Part shown: positions 1 to 7,660 of the stretch, one piece after another
Layout: every line of letters begins with the position of its first letter
Numbering within the stretch: the stretch's first letter is position 1
Assembly: GCA_964421595.1 (NCBI GenBank)
Contig: CAYQXY010000028.1
Span: forward strand, 14,585-78,584
Direction: 5' to 3'
Length of the DNA: 64,000 nucleotides
DNA from: PXAP01 sp964421595
GTDB taxonomy: Bacteria; Bacteroidota; Bacteroidia; Bacteroidales; PUMT01
The notes under the pieces: generated by a model
Told to the model about the DNA's origin: nothing
Databases searched by the model: none
Seen by the model: the letters and a program-made list of their open reading frames with translations, nothing else
Translations under genes and position numbers: made by a program

Positions 1-519
1 CCATGCAGCATTATCCAGCCCTACCATGGCGTTCAAGGTAAATGTTTGTCTTAATTGCTGATGAGCGGTTATCTTTTTTGCATACTCCTCAAGTTCAGGA
101 AAAAGATTGTCAAGCAGCTCCAGTGGTGTTTTAAAGCTCTGTCCTTTAGCCATTTGCATAGCTCTTTCAGTAAGTGCATACATAATTGCATTACCTCCGC
201 TTTCAGAATGGCCGGCGAAGACTTTTCCGTCTGACCATAATACATTCTGGGTGCAAAGCCCTATTTTATGAATTCCGGAAGAGCTTCTGAGATATGAAGC
301 TGACTGCCAAATTTCTGTCATAAAACCACCGGCAAAACCAAAGGGCCGGATAAGGGGTTCCCGCTCGAAATCTGAATCAACGCTGTCAATATAGATACTT
401 TTCATTGAATGTTGTTTTTCGTAATTTCCCATGAGAGGTGAATAACTTCCGGCAAGGAATGCGCCGGTGGTGATGATACCGCTCTTTTTCATGAATTCCC
501 GTCTGGATAAGTTTTTCAT
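1..519 (-). CDS. Enolase-superfamily (mandelate racemase/muconate lactonizing-like) protein, partial
   Basis: The reading frame is open from the ATG at 517-519 to the window edge, giving 173 residues of the N-terminal part; the rest lies outside. The protein begins with a twin-arginine type export signal (SRREFMKKSG followed by a hydrophobic stretch). After it come segments typical of the N-terminal capping domain of the mandelate racemase/muconate lactonizing branch of the enolase superfamily, notably an NAMVGLDNAAW segment near the cut. The catalytic barrel residues are not visible, so the reaction cannot be assigned; family members include dipeptide epimerases and sugar-acid dehydratases. 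It is the last visible gene of a leftward run with an exported TIM-barrel protein and a Gfo/Idh oxidoreductase, which suggests sugar or sugar-acid processing outside the cytoplasm. Family assignment is fairly sure, function is not. Confidence 0.65.
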   Translation of the reverse strand, partial: MKNLSRREFMKKSGIITTGAFLAGSYSPLMGNYEKQHSMKSIYIDSVDSDFEREPLIRPFGFAGGFMTEIWQSASYLRSSSGIHKIGLCTQNVLWSDGKVFAGHSESGGNAIMYALTERAMQMAKGQSFKTPLELLDNLFPELEEYAKKITAHQQLRQTFTLNAMVGLDNAAW

Positions 520-815
520 GCAAATAAATTATTAGAAGTAACAGTCTAAATATAAGAAGTTTGCGTATCTGTGCCACGTGGATGATACGGATTGATCATT
601 CATCGATTATTCGTTTTTAGATGCCCGGGATTTGCACAGCAGTTGATTCATATACAATATTTCAAATTTCGGTGGATTACTCATGTTTTATTCTTTATTA
701 TTATGTGTGCCCTGATTTTATGTCTGATCCATTGAAAAAAGTGTTGTAGATCACCCAAACTTCATTCATCACTTTTATGTGCCCAGATACCCCGCGATGC
801 ATATGCAGGAAGTGT

Positions 816-1754
816 TCATGAAATTATATTCCTGATAAACTGTACCTCCTTTTTGAGTTTTTCAACAATGATTTTTTGTTTCGCCAGAAGGGTCAAGCCT
901 TCTTCTTCGGCAGTAAGCAAAGGATATTCTATATGAAGGGTGAATGGCGCCTCAATATTAAGATCCCTGAGGATTTTAATATAATTATTAAAATCGACCA
1001 GTCCCTCTCCCAGTGGAACATGTATAGGACGTGCCCTGCCATTTTGAATATCCCATGAGAAATCTTTAAATGCAAGTGATCCAATGCGGCTTTGTATGAG
1101 ATTCAGTGCAATAATCCACGATCTGTATCCTTCTACAATAGCATGACGCACATCATACTGAATGCTGACAGAGTTATCAGGTAAGTTTTTAATAACTTCC
1201 CATACATCCCATAATGGAGCACCTAATCTGGCTCCATCGTGATTCTGATAGCCTGCCTGGATATTGTAATGATTATTCATATCAGACAAGGCCTTCATCC
1301 GTGATTTTATTAAATCCAGAGATTTCAGTACTCCTGCTGACATATCATAGTCATAATATCCAAGTCTGTAATGTTTCACTCCATGTCCTGAGGCTGTTTT
1401 AAGGATCTTTTCGGTCACCGGATCTTCAGTTCCGGTAATGGCAGTTACAATGAGATGGGTGTCCAGATTGTATTTGTTAAAGGTTTCTATAACTTTTGGC
1501 AGATCATCAGTAACTTTTTCAGGTGTGACTTTGCCTCCGGGCCTTACAGTTAGATCAAAACCATCAATCCCAGCCATACTGAGAGTTTCAGACATGAATT
1601 CCGTTTCATATTTGTCCAATGGTTTGGAAAAAAAGAAAATTTTCTGATTTTGTTTTTTGTTATCCATCGGCATTAATGATATTAAGTCTGTGTAGGTCAT
1701 AAACGCACCTGTTAAAGCTGTGGCCTGGATAAAACGACGTCGGGATATTTTCAT
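816..1754 (-). CDS. Tat-exported sugar phosphate isomerase/epimerase-like TIM-barrel protein
   Basis: The 312-residue protein opens with a twin-arginine signal (ISRRRFIQATALTGAFM), so it is probably exported folded. The body fits the xylose isomerase-like TIM barrel fold (AP endonuclease 2 family): a GIDGFDLTVRPGG strand-loop near residue 45, a QAGYQNHDG segment in the middle and an HIEYPL strand near the C terminus carry the usual metal-ligand type residues. Proteins of this type next to Gfo/Idh oxidoreductases often act as keto-sugar isomerases, epimerases or lyases. Here the oxidoreductase gene lies 128 bp upstream on the same strand and an enolase-superfamily gene follows, so joint work on a sugar substrate is inferred. 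The exact reaction cannot be read from sequence. Confidence 0.75.
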   Translation of the reverse strand: MKISRRRFIQATALTGAFMTYTDLISLMPMDNKKQNQKIFFFSKPLDKYETEFMSETLSMAGIDGFDLTVRPGGKVTPEKVTDDLPKVIETFNKYNLDTHLIVTAITGTEDPVTEKILKTASGHGVKHYRLGYYDYDMSAGVLKSLDLIKSRMKALSDMNNHYNIQAGYQNHDGARLGAPLWDVWEVIKNLPDNSVSIQYDVRHAIVEGYRSWIIALNLIQSRIGSLAFKDFSWDIQNGRARPIHVPLGEGLVDFNNYIKILRDLNIEAPFTLHIEYPLLTAEEEGLTLLAKQKIIVEKLKKEVQFIRNIIS

Positions 1755-1882
1755 GGCAATTTCAATTCTTTTTTTATTCAGATTGCGATCTGTAATCAGA
1801 TACCTTTCAGTATTCTGCTTAAAAAATTAATTATTGAATTTTTTCGCAATGGTGCCTGTGTCATTCAAATTTAAATTAATTG

Positions 1883-3280
1883 TCAAAGCACATAAGGTTT
1901 CCTGTATTCATAGTGCAACAACTTGTTGGCCTCTTCATTGCCGGGAAATATTTCCTTTTCAGCATCCCATTTTAATCTCTGGCCGGTAGCCAGTGCAATA
2001 TTCGCCAGATGAGCAAAACTGGTTGACCGATGTCCCTCTTCAAGCGTGCATAATGGTGTGTTTCGTGATTTCACACAATCAAGGAAATTCCTTACCAGAT
2101 TAAGCGTGCTGTTGCGACTGCTGCCATCGGCAAGCATTTCATCGCCGGGAGAAAACTCCTCCTCTTCAGTCAGCTTGTCCCATGTCTGAAACTGTCCCCG
2201 GCTTGTCGGCATAATCCTGTACCCACCCTCGCCTGCAAATAAGGATGCCTTGGTCCCTCTTAACTCAACTTCACCATAAGGAATGAACCTGTTGCTGCTT
2301 GCTTCAAATATGCTGAAAGTTACTAAAGAGCCGGATGCAAATTCATAGGTCACATGCATCGTATCAGGTATATCTCTGTCATCATCTACGACAAAATTAC
2401 CTCCGTGGGCACTAATTGCAACAGGAGCCTGTTCATTCATCATCCAGCGGATAACATCCATGTAATGAACTCCCCAGTTACCCATCTGACTGGAATAGTC
2501 ACTCCACCAGCGAAACATATAGGGGGCAATATTATACTGGTAAGGCCTGTAGGCCCTGGGGCCTACCCAGGCGTCCCAGTTGAAGCTGCCAGGAGCATCC
2601 TCTGGCTTCTGCCTTCCGATACCATCAGGATACATGTTATTTATCCGGCTGGCAAAAGCACAGGTAACCTTTCCTATTTTCCCGGCTGGAATTTCTTTGG
2701 ATAGCTTCTGATAGGTTGGCGAACCCCGACGGTTGAGTCCAACAGCAACTATCTGTTTGCTGTTTCTTTCGGCATTGACCATCATCCTTCCTTCTTTTAT
2801 AGTTATTGTCAGAGGTTTTTCGACAAAAACGTCCTTCCCCGACTGAATAGCATGAATGGTTTGCAAACAATGCCAGTGATCGGGAGTGGCAATGCAAACA
2901 GCATCTATGCTCTTGTCTTCAAGAAGATCACGATAATCGGCATATTGCCTGACTGTAGCCGGAAAATTCTCTCCCATGCGGGGTATCTGGCCATCCATAT
3001 CCTTTATATGTCTGGGATGCACAGCACTCCGGTCACGGGTCATATAAGGCTCATAGACATCACATAAAGCGGCAACTTCACAATCGGGCTGATTCATAAA
3101 CAGGTGTAACAGCTGACTGCCGCGGTTGCCAACACCAATGAAGCCGACACGGATTTTTTCATTGGATCCCAATACGCTGGCACTATAGGGTGCTCCAAAT
3201 GATTTAATTCCGGTAGTAATACCGATAGTAGTTAATGCTGATTGTTTGATAAATCTCCTTCTGCTTTGTTGATTATTCAT
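1883..3280 (-). CDS. Tat-exported Gfo/Idh/MocA family oxidoreductase
   Basis: The 465-residue protein starts with a twin-arginine signal (SRRRFIKQSALTTIGI). A Rossmann fold follows with the dinucleotide motif GFIGVGNRG near residue 47, then the family motif EKPLTI near residue 154, which supplies the conserved lysine, and a GVHYMDVIRWMM helix carrying the likely catalytic histidine. Length and domain order are normal for the exported, cofactor-retaining members of this family, which oxidise or reduce sugar hydroxyls, often at C3. It is the first gene of a leftward set with a TIM-barrel protein and an enolase-superfamily protein, and is divergent from a second Gfo/Idh gene 264 bp away. NAD(P) as cofactor is inferred from the fold; the substrate is unknown. 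Confidence 0.88.
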   Translation of the reverse strand: MNNQQSRRRFIKQSALTTIGITTGIKSFGAPYSASVLGSNEKIRVGFIGVGNRGSQLLHLFMNQPDCEVAALCDVYEPYMTRDRSAVHPRHIKDMDGQIPRMGENFPATVRQYADYRDLLEDKSIDAVCIATPDHWHCLQTIHAIQSGKDVFVEKPLTITIKEGRMMVNAERNSKQIVAVGLNRRGSPTYQKLSKEIPAGKIGKVTCAFASRINNMYPDGIGRQKPEDAPGSFNWDAWVGPRAYRPYQYNIAPYMFRWWSDYSSQMGNWGVHYMDVIRWMMNEQAPVAISAHGGNFVVDDDRDIPDTMHVTYEFASGSLVTFSIFEASSNRFIPYGEVELRGTKASLFAGEGGYRIMPTSRGQFQTWDKLTEEEEFSPGDEMLADGSSRNSTLNLVRNFLDCVKSRNTPLCTLEEGHRSTSFAHLANIALATGQRLKWDAEKEIFPGNEEANKLLHYEYRKPYVL

Positions 3281-3410
3281 ATTTTTTTATTTAAAAAGTC
3301 ATTTTAAATATATGGTCATTAGTGTCTGGTTAAATTTAATAAAAGAATCAATAACTTATTCAATTTTCATCCTGGTCAACGTCATAAATATAATTCTCAA
3401 AGATCTTATG

Positions 3411-3471
3411 CCTTGCAAGGTTCGAAGGTAAAGCCATTAACATTACCACCACTAAATGTGGTGGTTTTTTT
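3411..3471 (+). terminator. Rho-independent terminator in a divergent intergenic region
   Basis: A perfect stem CCACCAC / GTGGTGG with a 5-base loop (3446-3464, extendable by one A-T pair) is followed by seven T residues (3465-3471), the textbook form of an intrinsic terminator acting rightward. A 10-bp palindrome CCTTGCAAGG lies just upstream at 3411-3420. No rightward gene ends upstream, because the gene to the left is transcribed leftward; the structure therefore ends either a short non-coding transcript or the leader of the downstream Gfo/Idh gene. On the opposite strand there is no T tract. Confidence 0.7.
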
Positions 3472-3544
3472 CAAAATGTAATAAAATATTTTACATTTAC
3501 TGACTGAGGAACCTTTGTAATAATGCTATCTTAAATTTAATACT

Positions 3545-4924
3545 ATGAACGGGATCATTACACGTCGCAATTTTGTAAAAAGAACTTCGCTCTTATCGGC
3601 AGGGTCACTAATGATGCCGACTATTTTGCCATCATCGGTTTTTGGTAAAAATGCACCGAGTAATAAAATAAATATCGGAATGATTGGTGCTGGCCGTCAA
3701 GCAATTAAAGCTAATCTTCAGAACGGATTTTTAAAACTTGACAATTGCCATGTCGTGGCAGTAAATGATGTAGATGGCTGGAGGATGAGACTGGCTGAAG
3801 GGATAGTGAATGATGTCTATTCTGCCCAAAGAGACAAAAATTATAAAGGTGTCAAATCATATGGTGATTACCGTGATCTTATTGCCGATGTAAATGTAGA
3901 TGCGGTAATGGTATCAACAACCGATCACTGGCATGCTCCGCAAGGTATTGCAGCTGCAATGGCGGGTAAGCATGTTTCGATGGAAAAGGCGCTGTCGATC
4001 TGTTATTCCCATAGTAAAGCCCTTGTAGACGCGGTAAAACTCAATAAAGTTGCCAATCGTCTTGACAGTGAATTCAGGTCACTAAAGCATTTCTGGAAAG
4101 CGGTGGAAGTTGTTCACAATGGGCTTATAGGAGAACTGACCCATGTAGAGGTTGGTGTTCCTGCCGAGCTATCAGGCAGTGCCGTTGGTCCTCAACCCGA
4201 GATGCCGGTTCCTCCGGAACTGGATTACGATATGTGGCTGGGCCCTGCATTCCCTGCACCTTATACACTTCACAGGGTTCATGATCCTCAGACGATTGAT
4301 ACCCGGCCTGGCTGGATGCGAATAAGTGATTACTGCAATGGTATGATTACTAACTGGGGCGCTCATCTTTGTGATATAGCTTTATGGGGAATGAGAAAAG
4401 AGTACGAACTTCCCCTAAAGGTTTCAGGAACAGGTACATTTTCTAAAGGTCTATGGCATACACTTGAATCGTTCGAAGTAAATTACAGGTATGCTGATGG
4501 CTTGACAATGAAATATTCGATAGATAAGCCATATACGAAATTTATCGGTCGAGACGGCTGGATCAGTGTAGGTTATCCCAACGTTCTTGAAGCAAGTAAT
4601 CCGGATTTTATATCATTTGACAGGCCCTCCGGGAAAATAGATTATTCAGGGACCTTGTCCGATAAGGAAGATTTTCTTAAATCAATTGAGCTTGGCACCT
4701 CATCTCTCCAGCCTCTGGAAGTCGGCCATAATGTTTATTTTACTAATGTTATGGGATTAATTGCCATTAAGACAGGACGTGAATTGACCTGGGATTCATC
4801 CAAACAACGGTTTGTAGACGATACATATGCAAATTCAATGCTTAACAGACCATTCAGGGAAAATTGGATTGACAGGAATGTAGTGGACTGGATGAATAAA
4901 TATCAGGAAGTGAAACTAAGGTAA
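3545..4924 (+). CDS. Tat-exported Gfo/Idh/MocA family oxidoreductase with altered EKP motif
   Basis: The 459-residue protein has a twin-arginine signal (ITRRNFVKRTSLLSAG) and a Rossmann fold with IGMIGAGRQ near residue 45. At the place of the usual Glu-Lys-Pro motif it reads MEKALS, so the lysine is kept but the proline is lost. The NWGAHLCDIALW helix holds the histidine expected for catalysis. It resembles the leftward oxidoreductase at 1883-3280 but is clearly diverged, so the two probably act on different substrates or positions. It heads a rightward run with a TIM-barrel lipoprotein, a sulfatase and a GH95 fucosidase. An upstream terminator-like hairpin at 3446-3471 could attenuate its transcription. 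Sugar oxidation outside the cytoplasm is inferred. Confidence 0.85.
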   Translation: MNGIITRRNFVKRTSLLSAGSLMMPTILPSSVFGKNAPSNKINIGMIGAGRQAIKANLQNGFLKLDNCHVVAVNDVDGWRMRLAEGIVNDVYSAQRDKNYKGVKSYGDYRDLIADVNVDAVMVSTTDHWHAPQGIAAAMAGKHVSMEKALSICYSHSKALVDAVKLNKVANRLDSEFRSLKHFWKAVEVVHNGLIGELTHVEVGVPAELSGSAVGPQPEMPVPPELDYDMWLGPAFPAPYTLHRVHDPQTIDTRPGWMRISDYCNGMITNWGAHLCDIALWGMRKEYELPLKVSGTGTFSKGLWHTLESFEVNYRYADGLTMKYSIDKPYTKFIGRDGWISVGYPNVLEASNPDFISFDRPSGKIDYSGTLSDKEDFLKSIELGTSSLQPLEVGHNVYFTNVMGLIAIKTGRELTWDSSKQRFVDDTYANSMLNRPFRENWIDRNVVDWMNKYQEVKLR

Positions 4925-5042
4925 GACTCATTTCAACAATATTCTCCTAAAACATATAGTGTTTATGATAGCTACAAAAATTGTCAAATTTTATTTTCTG
5001 TTTTTAAAATATCTTAAACACATCATAATCAACTAAAATATA

Positions 5043-5936
5043 ATGAAAACAACCTTTCTGTCTTTAATTATAAAATCCCTGGCCGTTATTTTCTTACTGA
5101 ATTCCTGTAACGAAGAGGTGAAAAGGCTTGACAATGTTTTCTATGCATTTAACAACTGTGTCAGAACATTGCCCAATGCTCCTGCAGGTTTCAAAGCACA
5201 GGCAGCCCTTGTTAAGGATATTGGGTATGATTACATGGCCGGTCATAGCGAGGACAGTTATTTTGAACTAAGGGCTGCGATGGATGAGGTTGGTCTGGAA
5301 ATGGCTGAGATCTACATTCCTATGCGAATCATTGACGGGGAGATATCCTACCATGAGAGGTTAAAGGATGTCATCAGTGATTCCGGGGACAGGGATCTGC
5401 TTGTGGCTTTGCATCTGCATGCCCCTGATTTTCCAGGTACCCGGGAAGAGGCTGACCAGATCTTTGCAGACGGCATAGCTGAACTTGCAGATTTTGCTGC
5501 TCCCCTGAATGTGAGGATTGGTATTTACCCCCACGTTAATTTTTATTGTGAAACAGTCAGGCATAGTATTGATCTTGCACAAAAGGCTAACAGGGAAAAT
5601 GCAGGAGGTATATTTAATTTATGCCATTTTTTAAAAGTTGAGGGGGAAGAAGGATGGGAGAAAACTATTGTGGATGCCATTCCATGGCTTTTTATGGTTT
5701 CGATCAATGGAGCAGACTCAGGTGATACCCGAAATATGGAATGGGACAGATTAATTCAGCCTTTAGGAGAAGGCTCATTTGACACTTATAAACTGGTCAA
5801 ACTGCTAAAGGATAATGGTTATGAAGGATTGTTCGGATTGCAGTGTTACAATATTGATCAGGATTGTGAAACTGCCCTGAGAAATTCAATGGAAACCTGG
5901 ATGAGCTACCAGGAAAAATATGCAGAAAACAGATAA
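5043..5936 (+). CDS. Lipoprotein with sugar isomerase/epimerase TIM barrel
   Basis: The 297-residue protein has a lipoprotein signal ending in the box LLNSC, so it is probably anchored in a membrane facing the periplasm. The rest fits a xylose isomerase-like TIM barrel: LVALHLHAPDF, RIGIYPHVNFYCET and GIFNLCHFLKVEGEE segments carry His, Glu and Asp residues at places used for metal binding in this fold. It sits 118 bp after a Gfo/Idh oxidoreductase and 187 bp before a sulfatase, on the same strand. By analogy with keto-sugar pathways it may isomerise or cleave the oxidised sugar made by the oxidoreductase; this is inference. It differs strongly from the Tat-tagged barrel at 816-1754. Confidence 0.72.
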   Translation: MKTTFLSLIIKSLAVIFLLNSCNEEVKRLDNVFYAFNNCVRTLPNAPAGFKAQAALVKDIGYDYMAGHSEDSYFELRAAMDEVGLEMAEIYIPMRIIDGEISYHERLKDVISDSGDRDLLVALHLHAPDFPGTREEADQIFADGIAELADFAAPLNVRIGIYPHVNFYCETVRHSIDLAQKANRENAGGIFNLCHFLKVEGEEGWEKTIVDAIPWLFMVSINGADSGDTRNMEWDRLIQPLGEGSFDTYKLVKLLKDNGYEGLFGLQCYNIDQDCETALRNSMETWMSYQEKYAENR

Positions 5937-6123
5937 TATTTTAAAACTGTGACATTAAGTGACCCAATTTTTAAATTGTATAGCATCTTATATCGTGCCG
6001 GTAATCCACTATTTTATTTTAAAAATTCAATTGTTTTTTATGCCGGTTAACTCTGTTCTACATAATAATTATCTGTGGATGTGGACACTTATGCCTAATA
6101 AAGGAAACCTAAAAATCTGAAAA

Positions 6124-7590
6124 ATGAAGAAACTTACCTCCGGAGCTATGACAATGACCGGCCTGCTCACGTTTGGGATGATAAGCCAAATGTGTACGGT
6201 TGAGAAGGATAACGATCAGTCAGGCAGACCCAATTTCATTATAATATTTGCCGATGATTTGGGATATGGGGATATAGGCGTCTTTGGCCATCCTACAATT
6301 AGAACACCAAATCTTGACAGGATGGCTGCCGATGGACAGAAATGGACTCAGTTTTATGTTGCCGCCTCGGTGTGCACCCCATCACGGGCCGGATTGCTGA
6401 CGGGGAGATTGCCGGTTAGGTCAGGAATGGCCAGTAGCAGGCGTCGCGTTCTCTTTCCCGATTCAAACGGGGGGCTGCCACAAGAAGAGATCTCCCTGGC
6501 AAGAATTCTTAGTGACAACGGTTATCGTACAGCAATGTCGGGTAAGTGGCATTTAGGACATAAATCTCCTTTCTTACCCACAGATCATGGCTTTGAAACC
6601 TACTTCGGCATTCCATATTCCAATGATATGGACCGGCTGGAGTCTATACCAGGGGGCAATTGGATAACAGACCAGATGATTTTTGCAGAACAGGAAAATT
6701 TTGATGCTTATAATGTGCCACTGATGAGGGATGACCGGATCGTTGAAAGGCCGGCCGATCAGCGGACTATCACAAAGCGTTACACAGAAGAAGCTGTTGA
6801 CAGGATTAGGGAATTTAAAGATGAGCCTTTTTTTATTTACCTCGCCCATTCATTGCCTCATATCCCTCTTTTCAGGGCAGAAGAGTTCACAGATCATTCT
6901 CTGGCAGGAATTTATGGCGACGTAATTGAGGAGATTGACTGGTCTGTAGGGCGTATAATTGAGACACTGGAAGAGGAGGGAATAGCAGAAAATACGCTGG
7001 TAATTTTTACCTCTGATAACGGACACTGGCATATTTTTGATACTCACGGTGGATTCGCAGGATTGTTAAGAGGTGCCAAAGGAGGAACTTTTGAGGGTGG
7101 TATGCGTGTGCCAACTTTAATCTGGTGGCCGGGCCAAATCGAACCGGGAGTTATTATGGACCTGGGAACAACATTGGATTTGATGCCTACCTTCCTTAAA
7201 CTTGCAGATATTGAGCTACCTGCCGACAGAGTGTATGATGGTTATGATCTGTCACCGCTATTGTTTGGAACCGGAGAGAGTGTCAGGGATGTCGTATGGT
7301 ATTACAATGGAACAGAGGTCTTTGCAGTCCGAAAGGGAGATTATAAGGCTCACTTCATTACCCAGCTTGAATACGGTACCAAAACCGCACACTTTGTTAC
7401 CAAACCTGAGTCTGATGTTGGGATTGGCAGGACGGTCCACGACACTCCCTTGCTTTTTAACCTGAACATCGATCCTGCGGAGAGATATAATATTGCTTCA
7501 GATCATCCGGATATCATTGAAGAGATAAGACGCCTGAAGGACGAGCATATTGGTTCTGTTGAACCTGTTGAAAATCAGCTGGAAAAGTAA
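6124..7590 (+). CDS. Type I sulfatase (arylsulfatase family S1)
   Basis: The 488-residue protein carries the S1 sulfatase hallmarks: the metal-binding FADDLGYGD at residues 42-50, the C-x-P-x-R signature CTPSRAGLLTGR with Cys84 as the residue converted to formylglycine, GKWHLGH near residue 140 and a TSDNG motif near residue 299. The N terminus is hydrophobic with a cysteine at residue 24 that may be a lipidation site. Such enzymes remove sulfate from carbohydrates in the periplasm or at the surface. The next gene is a GH95 fucosidase, so a sulfated fucose-containing glycan is the likely target. A formylglycine-generating or anSME maturase must be elsewhere; the SPASM enzyme at 23757 is a poor candidate because it is linked to a small peptide gene. 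Confidence 0.93.
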   Translation: MKKLTSGAMTMTGLLTFGMISQMCTVEKDNDQSGRPNFIIIFADDLGYGDIGVFGHPTIRTPNLDRMAADGQKWTQFYVAASVCTPSRAGLLTGRLPVRSGMASSRRRVLFPDSNGGLPQEEISLARILSDNGYRTAMSGKWHLGHKSPFLPTDHGFETYFGIPYSNDMDRLESIPGGNWITDQMIFAEQENFDAYNVPLMRDDRIVERPADQRTITKRYTEEAVDRIREFKDEPFFIYLAHSLPHIPLFRAEEFTDHSLAGIYGDVIEEIDWSVGRIIETLEEEGIAENTLVIFTSDNGHWHIFDTHGGFAGLLRGAKGGTFEGGMRVPTLIWWPGQIEPGVIMDLGTTLDLMPTFLKLADIELPADRVYDGYDLSPLLFGTGESVRDVVWYYNGTEVFAVRKGDYKAHFITQLEYGTKTAHFVTKPESDVGIGRTVHDTPLLFNLNIDPAERYNIASDHPDIIEEIRRLKDEHIGSVEPVENQLEK

Positions 7591-7660
7591 GGAGGTGATT
7601 GATAGGCAAACTTTGAATACAATTTCTACGCTCGAAACATTAACAAAATATAATATCTCA

